This document shows positions 1-5,938 of a DNA stretch of 5,938 nucleotides, one piece after another (position 1 is the first letter of the stretch; each line of letters begins with the position of its first letter). The stretch comes from Alphaproteobacteria bacterium (GTDB lineage Bacteria; Pseudomonadota; Alphaproteobacteria; Reyranellales; Reyranellaceae). Below the pieces are notes generated by a model. It did no database searches. It was not told where the DNA came from and saw only the letters and a program-made list of their open reading frames with translations. Made by a program: the position numbers and the translations under genes. The stretch covers positions 1 through 5,938 of the forward strand of contig VBAF01000457.1 in assembly GCA_005884705.1 (NCBI GenBank), read 5' to 3'.

Positions 1-1
1 G

Positions 2-694
2 CTCAAGGCGCCGAGCTGCATCCACGTCAACGAGGCCGGCACGATCGACAAGCTCAACGCCGCCGGCCTGCTCGGGCCCGACCTGCTGGTGATCCACGGC
101 AACCTGATCAGCAATCCCGAGCTCGAGGCGATGGCCCGCGCGCGCATGCCGCTCTGCTTCACGCCGACCGCCGACACGCAAGGGACGCCGGCCGACGTGG
201 TGCGGCGCGCGATGGAGCGCGGCGTCGACGTGGTGTTCGGCTGCGACATTCCCTGCTCGATTGCCTCGGATACGCTGGGCCAGCTCAGGGTCATGTTCAA
301 CGTCCAGGGCTTCCTCGACGGCGCGATGGAGCGCAGCTTCTCGACCGTGCCCGGCCGCCGGCCGGCGGTGCGGCCGGGCATGCCGCTGCTGACGCCGCGC
401 AAGCTGATCGAGGCCGCGACCATCGGCGCGGCACGCGTGCTCGGCATGGACGACCGGATCGGCTCGCTGGCGCCCGGCAAGCGCGCCGACATCGTGCTGA
501 TCGCCAAGGGCCCGTTCGGCGATTCGATCGTCGACGATCCCTGCGCGCACGTCCTGCTGCAGACCAGCCCGCGCGACATCGACACCGTGATGGTCGACGG
601 CAAGCTTCGCATGCAGGGCGGCAAGCTGCTCGACTTCGACGCCGGGCGCGCCGCGGCGATGGTCCGTGACTCGCGCCAACGGATTTTGGGCTAA
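2..694 (+). CDS. Amidohydrolase (TRZ/ATZ, cytosine/guanine deaminase-like), 3' part
   Basis: This is the C-terminal 230 residues of a metal-dependent hydrolase of the amidohydrolase superfamily. The reading frame is open from base 2, so the true start lies upstream of the window and the GTG at 89 is internal. Family landmarks are in order: IHVNE near the left edge (His at 23-25, likely metal ligand); VIHGN (His at 95-97, active-site His as in guanine deaminase-like enzymes); and VVFGCDIPCS (Asp at 245-247, the expected metal-binding aspartate). The closing signature LTPRKLIEAATIGAARVLG, then IGSLAPGKRADIVLI, is typical of the C-terminal beta-sandwich region. Such enzymes deaminate or dechlorinate N-heterocycles or cleave related amides in the cytosol; the substrate cannot be told from this fragment. 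The end of the protein looks natural. Its TAA stop overlaps the stop of the convergent oxidoreductase gene. Confidence 0.88.
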   Translation, partial: LKAPSCIHVNEAGTIDKLNAAGLLGPDLLVIHGNLISNPELEAMARARMPLCFTPTADTQGTPADVVRRAMERGVDVVFGCDIPCSIASDTLGQLRVMFNVQGFLDGAMERSFSTVPGRRPAVRPGMPLLTPRKLIEAATIGAARVLGMDDRIGSLAPGKRADIVLIAKGPFGDSIVDDPCAHVLLQTSPRDIDTVMVDGKLRMQGGKLLDFDAGRAAAMVRDSRQRILG

Positions 695-1734
695 GCAGAA
701 GATAAAAATCGGCGGATTTTTGCCGGCTGTTGCACAAATGGCCGACCGGCGCCCAGGCGGGAGCTGGCGATGATCTCGTCCGGCGTGCCGACCAGCCCGC
801 CGGTGGCGCGGATCAGGTCCTCGGTGATGAAGCGGCGCTCCTCGGGCGGCAGGAAGGCGCAATGGCCGAAATGGACCTGCTGGTAGCGCCGGGCGAGCGG
901 CGTTTCCATCGTCTCGGTGAAGGCGAGGTACTCGTCCCACAGGTTGCGGCAGCGCTGGGCGACCGTGCTGGTGTCGCCGTCCTTCTGGTAGAGCTCCCAC
1001 CAGTAGTGCAGCGTCGCCGCCGCCATCGGCCCGATCGTGTCGATCACCCGGTCCGAGGTCGGGCTTTCGCCCGGCCGCAGCACGCAGGCGTAAGTGAGGG
1101 CGGCGGTGTGGAAGTCGTCGGGCAGGGTGCGGCCGACCGCCGAGGCGCCCTGCTGCATCGTCTCCAGGCTCTTCTGCAGGCGGGCGCGGGTCTGGTTGTG
1201 CGAGCAGACGCGGCCGTCGCCAAAGGCGCCAGCGGCCTTCAGCGCCAGCGGGCCGTCGGCCGCGACATAGATCGGCACCGGATGGGCGACGTCGATGAAG
1301 CCGCGATCGCCATGCAGGAAGCGGATCTCCTGGCGCTCGCCGTTCAACTCGTACGCGACCGCCTCGCCGTGCAGCAGGGCGCGCAGCACGCGCAGATACT
1401 CGCGGAAGGCGCCCGCCTTCATCGGGTCCTGGCCCATCACCCGCATCGCGGTGTGGCCGGTGCCGATGCCGAGGAAGACGCGGCCCGGCGCGAGCTGGTT
1501 GATGCTGGCGATCGAATGGGCGGTCACCGGCGCGAGCCGCGTCGGCGCCACCGCGACGCCGGTGCCGAGGCGGATGCGCGAGGTGTGGGCGGCAGCGAGC
1601 GCCAGCACCGCATAGGCGTCCGAATAGAGCATCTGCGAATCGGCTGCCCAGGCGCAGTCGTAGCCCATCGCCTCGAGATCGAGGAACAGCTTCCAGTCCG
1701 AGATGCTGGGAACGACCGTGACACCGAATTTCAT
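691..1734 (-). CDS. LLM-class flavin-dependent oxidoreductase, atypical C-terminus
   Basis: This encodes a 347-residue protein of the bacterial luciferase-like TIM-barrel family, whose members use reduced FMN or F420 for oxidation or reduction of small organic substrates. Visible family features are the N-terminal MKFGVTVVPS strand, IRLGTGVAVAPTRLAPVTAH at about residues 54-73, LAPGRVFLGIGTG at about 81-93, VPIYVAADGPLALKAAG in the middle, and GTPDEII at about 316-322. I chose the ATG at 1734 because the family-like sequence begins there and an AGGTGG lies just upstream; an in-frame ATG at 1767 would add 11 unremarkable residues. After GTPDEIIAS the family normally continues with a helix and strand closing the barrel. 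Here the tail (SRLGAGRPFVQQP...) does not look like that, so the 3' end is probably replaced or truncated. Exact substrate and cofactor are unknown. Confidence 0.82.
   Translation of the reverse strand: MKFGVTVVPSISDWKLFLDLEAMGYDCAWAADSQMLYSDAYAVLALAAAHTSRIRLGTGVAVAPTRLAPVTAHSIASINQLAPGRVFLGIGTGHTAMRVMGQDPMKAGAFREYLRVLRALLHGEAVAYELNGERQEIRFLHGDRGFIDVAHPVPIYVAADGPLALKAAGAFGDGRVCSHNQTRARLQKSLETMQQGASAVGRTLPDDFHTAALTYACVLRPGESPTSDRVIDTIGPMAAATLHYWWELYQKDGDTSTVAQRCRNLWDEYLAFTETMETPLARRYQQVHFGHCAFLPPEERRFITEDLIRATGGLVGTPDEIIASSRLGAGRPFVQQPAKIRRFLSSA
704..721. terminator. Small A/T-flanked hairpin, possible bidirectional terminator
   Basis: A perfect 7-bp inverted repeat, aaaaatc / gattttt, encloses a ggcg loop just past the amidohydrolase stop. 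The arms give a U-run on both strands, which suits termination of convergent genes. The stem is A/T-rich rather than G/C-rich, so it is a weak match to a classical intrinsic terminator. It also lies inside the last codons of the minus-strand oxidoreductase frame. The local A/T content stands out against the GC-rich surroundings. Confidence 0.35.
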
Positions 1735-1770
1735 GACCACCTGCTCGATTGCGACTTCACCAGACATCGC

Positions 1771-1872
1771 CTAGAGCATATTCCGTCCGGCTGGAATCAG
1801 ACGGACGGAATATGCCCTGTGTAACCTGTATTACCAGTGCGCGCGCTTCCAACTGATCGGAAACCGCTCTAG
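1771..1872. repeat. Palindromic intergenic repeat pair between divergent genes
   Basis: The element is bounded by ctagagc (1771-1777) and gctctag (1866-1872), a perfect 7-bp terminal inversion. Inside, gcatattccgtccg at 1776-1789 pairs perfectly with 1802-1815 (14 bp) across a 12-base loop. Read from the right end on the minus strand, the sequence begins ctagagcggtttccgatca and matches the left end at 19 of the first 26 positions. The element is therefore two inverted, diverged copies of one unit (ctagagc...ttccg...tggaa). This resembles the short palindromic repeats scattered between genes in Rhizobiales. It fills most of the 161-base gap between the oxidoreductase and cupin starts, so any promoters there overlap it. 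I could not assign a convincing promoter. Confidence 0.7.
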
Positions 1873-1895
1873 CGTCGTCAAACCATGGCATCCCG

Positions 1896-2242
1896 ATGAT
1901 TCGCTGCATCCGATTGTGGACCGGGGACGACGACTGTTCACATGTCGAGGAGGGCACGATCGACATGGCGCCGGGTCCGCACGGCGATCTCTTGAGCGGC
2001 AAGCTGTCAGCTGGCACGATGCACCGGTGCGTCAGCTCGTGGTGACGCTGAGCGGCACGCTCGACTTCGTCACGCGCGACGGCGAGCATTTCACGATCGC
2101 GCCAGGCGACATCCTGCTGGCCGAGGACACTGCCGGCAGCGGCCATGCCTGGAAGCTGATCGACGATGCGCCGTGGCGGCGGCTGTACGTCGTGCTCGAC
2201 AAGGGGGCGCCGGTGCCCTTCAAGCGGAAGGAGCGGCCATGA
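1896..2242 (+). pseudogene. Cupin-domain protein, frame broken with apparent internal deletion
   Basis: Two reading frames each hold part of one small cupin protein. The first starts at the ATG at 1896 (MIRCIRLWTGDDD..., then VEEGTIDMAPGPHGDLLSGK) and hits TGA at 2043-2045. The second, shifted frame carries SWHDAPVRQLVVTLSGTLDF, then GEHFTIAPGDILLAEDTAGSGHAW, and ends at TGA 2240-2242. These are the N-terminal strand and the beta-barrel core with its G-D-I and G-H motifs, as in small cupins of unknown role. From recall, relatives have roughly 15-20 residues between the GDLLSGK and WHDAPVRQ blocks, which are almost adjacent here. I infer a deletion near 2000-2013; a pure deletion would have to be 3n+1 bases long. 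The out-of-frame N-terminus from the GTG at 1916 is Arg-rich and not protein-like. The end overlaps the mqo start (ATGA), suggesting former translational coupling. No clear ribosome site precedes 1896. Confidence 0.75.
2226..2233 (+). promoter_or_regulatory. Ribosome binding site of mqo
   Basis: GGAAGGAG sits five bases before the ATG at 2239, inside the last codons of the cupin frame. It is a strong Shine-Dalgarno match and settles the mqo start over the in-frame upstream alternative at 2173. It also lets mqo be translated even though the cupin frame ahead of it is broken. Confidence 0.75.
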
Positions 2243-3747
2243 GCGACAAGCAAGGCCCACCGGCGGATGCCGTCCTGGTCGGCGCCGGCATCATGAGCGC
2301 CACGCTCGCGGTGATTCTCAAGGAGCTGCAGCCCTCGCTCAAGGTCGAGATCGTCGAGACGCTCGAGGATGCCGCCCTCGAAAGCTCCAACGCCTGGAAC
2401 AATGCCGGCACCGGCCACGCCGCGCTCTGCGAGCTCAACTACACGCCGATGCGCGCCGACGGCGGCATCGACATCGCCAAGGCGCTCGAGGTGAACGTCG
2501 AGTTCGACCTGTCGCGCCAGCTCTGGGCCTACCTGATCCGCAAGGGCGCGATCGCCTCGCCGGACTCCTTCATCCATCCGGTGCCGCACATGAGCTTCGT
2601 GCACGGCGCCGATCGAGTCGCCTATCTCCGGAAGCGGCATGCCGCCCTGGCGGCGCATCACTGCTATCGCGGCATGGAGTATTCGGAGGACCGCGCGCGA
2701 ATCGCCGAATGGGTGCCGCTGGTCATGGAGGGGCGCGATGCCGGCCAATCGGTCGCGGCGACCCGCATGGTCACCGGCGCCGACGTGAACTACGGCGCGC
2801 TGACACGCAGCTTGATCGCCTATCTCAAGACGCTGGACGGCTTCGACATCCACTTCCGCCAGCGCGTGACCGGCCTCAGTCGCCGGCCCGACGGGGGCTG
2901 GCGCGTGGCGGTGAAGCACGAGGACAGCGGCGAGACGCGGCCGATCGATGCCCGTTTCGTGTTCCTCGGCGCGGGCGGCGGCGCCCTGCCGTTGTTGCAG
3001 AAGTCGGGCATCCCGGAGGCGCACGGCTATGCCGGCTTTCCGGTGAGCGGCATCTGGCTGCGCACCGACGAGCCGTCGGTCAGCCGGCGCCATGCCGCCA
3101 AGGTCTACGGCATGGCGGCCCATGGCTCGCCGCCGATGTCGGTGCCGCATCTCGACACCCGCATCATCGACGGCAGGCACTCGGTCCTGTTCGGGCCCTA
3201 TGCCGGCTTCTCGACCAAGTTCCTGAAGAACGGCTCGCTGCTCGATCTTCCCCTGTCGATCCGCCCGTCGAACCTGCTGCCGCTGCTGGCGGTGGCGCGC
3301 GACAACCTCGGCCTGGTCCGCTACCTGATGGGCCAGGTGCTGCAATCCTCCGCCGATCGCTTCGCCGCGCTGCGCGACTTCTATCCGACGGCGAAGGAAT
3401 CGGACTGGCGGCTCGAAGCGGCCGGCCAGCGCGTGCAGATCATCAAGAAGGATCCGCAGCGCACCGGCATCCTGGAGTTCGGCACCGAGATCGTGAAAGC
3501 GGCCGACGGCTCGCTGGTCGCGCTGCTCGGTGCCTCGCCGGGCGCGTCGACCGCCGCCTGGATCATGGTCCGCCTGCTCGAAAGCTGCTTCGCCGACCGG
3601 CTCAAGGCCGAGGACTGGAGCATGCGGCTGAAGAAGATCATACCGTCATGGGGCCAATCGCTGATCGACGATGCCGATCTCTGCGAACGCATCCGCGCGG
3701 ACACCGCGTCCGTGCTTCATCTTCAGACGGTCGCCGCAAATCCATGA
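2239..3747 (+). CDS. mqo: Malate:quinone oxidoreductase
   Basis: This 502-residue FAD enzyme oxidises L-malate to oxaloacetate at the cytoplasmic face of the membrane and passes electrons to quinone, bypassing or complementing NAD-dependent malate dehydrogenase in the TCA cycle. Recognisable features are the FAD-binding motif VLVGAGIMSATLA at about residues 12-24, the family block SNAWNNAGTGHAALCELNYTP at about 50-70, FIHPVPHMSFVHG, FVFLGAGGGALPLLQKSGIPE in the middle, LFGPYAGFSTKFLKNGS, and the C-terminal GASPGAST at 431-438, followed by LKKIIPSWG. There is no signal peptide or obvious membrane span, as expected for a peripheral protein. The length is normal for the family (about 490-550) and no lesion is visible. 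The ATG at 2239 overlaps the cupin stop as ATGA and has a strong ribosome site. It is the best-preserved gene of the window. Confidence 0.96.
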   Translation: MSDKQGPPADAVLVGAGIMSATLAVILKELQPSLKVEIVETLEDAALESSNAWNNAGTGHAALCELNYTPMRADGGIDIAKALEVNVEFDLSRQLWAYLIRKGAIASPDSFIHPVPHMSFVHGADRVAYLRKRHAALAAHHCYRGMEYSEDRARIAEWVPLVMEGRDAGQSVAATRMVTGADVNYGALTRSLIAYLKTLDGFDIHFRQRVTGLSRRPDGGWRVAVKHEDSGETRPIDARFVFLGAGGGALPLLQKSGIPEAHGYAGFPVSGIWLRTDEPSVSRRHAAKVYGMAAHGSPPMSVPHLDTRIIDGRHSVLFGPYAGFSTKFLKNGSLLDLPLSIRPSNLLPLLAVARDNLGLVRYLMGQVLQSSADRFAALRDFYPTAKESDWRLEAAGQRVQIIKKDPQRTGILEFGTEIVKAADGSLVALLGASPGASTAAWIMVRLLESCFADRLKAEDWSMRLKKIIPSWGQSLIDDADLCERIRADTASVLHLQTVAANP

Positions 3748-3840
3748 TCCGCATCATCGAGCCCGACGAGCTCGAGCTGGCTGCGCGCCTTCGGCTACGA
3801 CTTCGATTGCAAGGCGGCCCTCGCGGCGGCATGGCCGTAG
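3744..3840 (+). pseudogene. Possible small gene remnant coupled to mqo
   Basis: An ATG at 3744 overlaps the mqo stop (ATGA) and reads MIRIIEPDELE with G/C at every third position after the start codon. The frame then turns into an Arg/Leu-rich run. Skipping the C at 3777 gives WLRAFGYDFDCKAALA, again with strongly G/C third positions, ending at TAG 3838-3840 (31 residues in all). A 6-bp tandem repeat, cgagct, at 3767-3778 spans the presumed slip. I do not recognise the protein. It overlaps the antisense 3' end of hyuB, so either it is a remnant that hyuB was fused to, or the codon pattern is an echo of hyuB. The part before 3795 is outside any other gene. Confidence 0.3.
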
Positions 3841-5464
3841 GCGTCGTGTGCCGCCTCGGGGGTGATCACGCCCTCGGCGAGATCGCGCGCCACCGCGTCG
3901 GAATCGCGGCCGGCGGGTGGGCCGTAGCCGCCGGCGCCCGGAGTCACCAGGGCGAACCATTGGCTCGCCTTCAGCACCGCCTGGTCGCCGTCGAACACGA
4001 CGCCGGGTCCACCCTCGACGCGGCCGTGCGCGCCGGGGCCGCCGCCGAACAGGCCCCAGCTCCGCGAATGCTGGCGCGTCAGGTCGACGCGGACGCGGCA
4101 GTCATGCGTCGCCTGATAGACGCGCCGCAGCCCCATGCCGCCGCGATAGCGGCCGACGCCGCCCGAGTCGGCCACCAGCTCGTAGCGCATCAGGACCAGC
4201 GGATACTCGATCTCCAGCGCCTCGACCGGCAGGTTCGAGGTGTTGGTGGTGTGGACATGCACGCCGTCCAGCCCGTCCTTGAGAGCGCGCGCGCCGCTGC
4301 CGCCGCCGATCGTCTCGAGATAGACCCAGGTCGAACCGGGATTGGGGTCAGTGGGCGGCCGCTTGCCGATGAAATAGGCGACGGTGCAGGCCGAATTTGA
4401 GCAGGCCATGACCCGCTCCGGCACGACCTCAGCCAGCGCGCCCAGGATCATGTCGGCCACGCGCTGGCAGGTCTGCAGGCGGCCGTTGACGGCGGCCGGC
4501 GCGATGCAATTGAGGATGCTGCCGAGCGGGGCGGTGACGCTGAGTGGCCGCGCCAGCCCGGCATTGGGCAGGATGCTGGGGTCCATCACCGACTTCACGA
4601 CGTAGTAGGCGGTCGCGAGCAGTGCGGTGTAGGTCATGTTGATGCCGGCGCGCCGCTGCTCGGGACCCTCGAAGGCGAGCGCCAGAGAATCGCCCCTCAC
4701 CGTCACCTCGACGGCGAGCGGCAAGGGCTCGGGCACCTCCTCGTTGTCGAACACATCCTCGAACCGCCAGGTGCCGTCGGGAATCGCGGCGATCGCCGCC
4801 CGCATCTTGCGCTCGGCATAGTCCATCAGCGCCTCGCCGGCCGACAGCACCATCGCGGTGCCGTACTTGGCGCACAGTGCCTGGAAGCGCTGCACGCCGG
4901 CCCGATTGGCCGCCATCTGCGCGCGCAGGTCGGACAGCCGCTCCTTGGGCACCTGGCAATTGAGCAGGATCAGGTCCTGCACGTCCTTCTGCAGCTCGGC
5001 AGCTCGCCGCCGCGATAGAGCCGCACCGGCGGGATGCGCAGGCCCTCCTGGTAAATATGGGCATGGCCGCGATCGACGAAGTCGGCATGGTGCGCGAGGT
5101 TCACGGTCCAGGCGACCAGGCTGTTGTCGACGAAGATCGGCTCGGCCAGAACGATGTCCGGCAGGTGCGTGCCGCCGCCCTCGTAGGCGTCGTTGCCGAT
5201 GAAGGCGTCGCCCGGCCTGATGTCCTGGGTCGGATAGCGCCGCATGATGTGCGGCACCAGGTCGAGGAAGCTGCCGAGATGGATCGGGATGTGCTCGGCC
5301 TGGCAGAGCGTCTCGCCACGCGCGTTGAACAGCGCGGTCGAGCAGTCGCGCCGCTCCTTGATGTTGGTCGAGTGCGAGGCGCGGATCAGCGTCTCGCCGG
5401 TCTCCTCGACGATCGACGCCATCGCCGCGCCGATCACCTCGACCGTGATGGGATCTATGCTCAT
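3795..5464 (-). pseudogene. hyuB: Hydantoinase/oxoprolinase B subunit, frameshifted
   Basis: HyuB-type subunits pair with HyuA in ATP-dependent hydrolysis of N-methylhydantoins, 5-oxoproline or related cyclic amides. The N-terminal piece starts at the ATG at 5464 (MSIDPITVEV), with GAGG eight bases upstream. It contains TNIKERRDCSTALFNARGE, AEHIPIHLGS, NDAYEGGGTHLPD and NLAHHADFVDRG (residues about 33-134). It runs in frame to about residue 154, then meets TGA at 4970-4972. The next frame continues the protein as LQKDVQDLILLN, VPKERLSDLRAQ, then GGGSGARALKDGLDGVHVHT and GVGRYRGGMGLRR to TAG at 3795-3797. The break is an exact 8-bp tandem duplication at 4991-5006; taking out one copy gives an unbroken 553-residue protein, a normal HyuB length. 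The two pieces together are essentially complete, so the lesion looks recent. The last ~12 residues (HAAARAALQSKS) are not typical and may be replaced sequence. GTG at 4982 is not a convincing restart. Confidence 0.9.
4991..5006. repeat. 8-bp tandem duplication that breaks hyuB
   Basis: The sequence gcagctcg occurs twice head to tail (4991-4998 and 4999-5006). On the coding strand, one copy gives RGGELQKDVQ; two copies give RGGELPSCRR and an early stop. The duplication is exact, with no divergence between copies, as expected for a recent replication slip or a reversible unit. Confidence 0.92.
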
Positions 5465-5501
5465 GGCGCGCGCCTCGCCCATCACGTCACCGCCACGCAA
5501 G

Positions 5502-5611
5502 CCTCACCCTGAGGAGCGGTCCGCAGGACCGCGTCTCGAAGGGTGGCAACACGCACCGTGCTTGCGGTCCATCCTTCGAGACGCTCGCTGCGCTCGCTCC
5601 TCAGGATGAGG
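5502..5611. repeat. Long inverted-repeat element between hyuA and hyuB
   Basis: The left arm (5502-5546) begins cctcaccctgaggagcg and ends cgtctcgaagggtgg. The right arm (5569-5611), read on the minus strand, begins cctcatcctgaggagcg and ends cgtctcgaaggatgg. The outer 17 bases match at 16 positions, and the inner ~15 bases match with one change. Between these blocks the arms differ: the left has its own 7-bp hairpin (gcggtcc-gca-ggaccgc), the right an imperfect cgctcgct direct repeat. A 22-base spacer separates the arms. The whole could form a cruciform or a strong RNA hairpin. I recognise this sequence style as a dispersed repeat common in Bradyrhizobium-like genomes; that is recall, not a search. 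It sits within what should be one transcript and widens the hyuA-hyuB gap to 160 bases. Confidence 0.8.
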
Positions 5612-5624
5612 TGGTAGGTGTTGC

Positions 5625-5938
5625 TCATGCCGCCTCCAGGATCAGGTTGAGCCAGCGGTCGACCCGCGCCGTCATGCCGGTCGGCACCAGCGTGGTGGCG
5701 TCCATCTGCTCGACCACCGCGGGCCCGGCGAAGCGGTTGCCGGGCCGCAGCCGCTCGCGGGCGTAGATCGGCGTCGCGACGAAGCCGCCGGCCTCCGGCA
5801 TCCAGACCTCGCGTTGCCGCACGATCGCGCCGGTCGCATCCGGCCCCGCCTCGGGATGTGCCTTGAGCTCCGCCTTCCGCACCACGCCGTTGGCCTCCAG
5901 CCGCAAGGTGACGATCTCGACCGGATCGTCCTCGGCGG
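5625..5938 (-). CDS. hyuA: Hydantoinase/oxoprolinase A subunit, 3' end
   Basis: This is the last 103 residues of a HyuA-type ATP-binding subunit; the gene begins beyond the right edge. The frame stays open to the edge (DPVEIVTLRLEANGVVRK), so the TTG at 5906 is internal. The C-terminal signature is clear: REVWMPEAGGFVATPIYARE, RLRPGNRFAGPAVVEQMDATT, LVPTGMTARVDRWLNLILE. This matches the usual HyuA ending (GPA.(V/I).E..(D/S).T....PG......D..GN..L). HyuA normally acts with HyuB, the next gene downstream, which is frameshifted here, so any HyuA made may lack its partner. The TGA stop at 5625-5627 overlaps an ATG at 5628, the arrangement expected for a coupled downstream start, but that ATG now runs into the repeat element rather than hyuB. 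Confidence 0.92.
   Translation of the reverse strand, partial: AEDDPVEIVTLRLEANGVVRKAELKAHPEAGPDATGAIVRQREVWMPEAGGFVATPIYARERLRPGNRFAGPAVVEQMDATTLVPTGMTARVDRWLNLILEAA

Noticed and set aside
89..694. Amidohydrolase starting at GTG 89
   Set aside because: The frame is open back to base 2 and the upstream residues contain the expected IHVNE motif, so the gene enters from outside the window.
730..1824. 364-codon plus-strand open frame opposite the oxidoreductase
   Set aside because: The minus strand holds unmistakable LLM-family motifs across the same span; the plus frame has none.
1821..1834. gtaacctgtattac as a GntR-type operator
   Set aside because: Only four bases per side are symmetric and it lies within a repeat element; no regulator gene is adjacent. 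Noted only as a possibility.
2032..3345. 437-codon minus-strand open frame opposite the cupin and mqo
   Set aside because: It is antisense to clear mqo coding sequence; the translation is Arg/Ala/His-rich and low in complexity, so it is a shadow.
2166..4400. Very long open plus-strand frame across mqo and the hyuB 3' half
   Set aside because: It runs in a different frame from mqo and antisense to hyuB. Its product is Arg/Ala/Gly-rich with no family features, as expected for stop-poor shadow frames in GC-rich DNA.
3795..4982. The hyuB C-terminal frame as a stand-alone gene from GTG at 4982
   Set aside because: The frame's family homology continues upstream of the GTG to the duplication, and no ribosome site was evident, so it is the second piece of a broken gene.
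5482..5628. 48-codon minus-strand ORF starting in an ATGA overlap with the hyuA stop
   Set aside because: Almost all of it is translated repeat element, so it is more likely the remains of a former hyuB start context than a gene. It could still influence coupling.
1..5938. CRISPR array, tRNA, rRNA, toxin-antitoxin or phage genes
   Set aside because: No spaced direct repeats, cloverleaf-like sequence or recognisable proteins of these kinds were seen on either strand.

Overview
The window looks like chromosome from a high-GC alphaproteobacterium, probably Hyphomicrobiales/Rhizobiales or a Reyranella-like relative. The reasons are the strong G/C bias at third codon positions and two intergenic palindromic repeats of a style I associate with Bradyrhizobium and related genomes. 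The mix of catabolic genes (amidohydrolase, flavin-dependent oxidoreductase, hydantoinase/oxoprolinase subunits) fits too. Placement below class level is a guess.

Layout, left to right. Bases 2-694 (+) are the 3' part of a TRZ/ATZ-type amidohydrolase gene that starts outside the window. It converges with an LLM-class (luciferase-like) oxidoreductase gene at 691-1734 (-), and the two stop codons overlap by four bases. The gap at 1735-1895 holds a ~100 bp repeat element built from two inverted copies of one palindromic unit. A broken cupin gene follows at 1896-2242 (+), joined by an ATGA overlap to a complete malate:quinone oxidoreductase gene, mqo, at 2239-3747 (+). After mqo there may be a tiny gene remnant (3744-3840). 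On the minus strand, running leftward from the right edge, are the 3' end of hyuA (5625-5938) and a frameshifted hyuB (3795-5464). A ~110 bp inverted-repeat element separates hyuA from hyuB.

The main theme is gene decay around an intact core gene. The hyuB frame is broken by a perfect 8-bp tandem duplication; removing 8 bp restores a 553-residue protein. The cupin gene switches reading frame and appears to lack an internal segment. The LLM gene ends in an atypical tail next to a sequence resembling an insertion-sequence end. The sequence after mqo reads like a coupled small gene that has lost its frame. Only mqo is both complete in the window and clearly intact.

I found no tRNA, rRNA, CRISPR array, phage module, defence system or evidently new biological system. 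The repeats and the frameshift lesions are the most interesting content.
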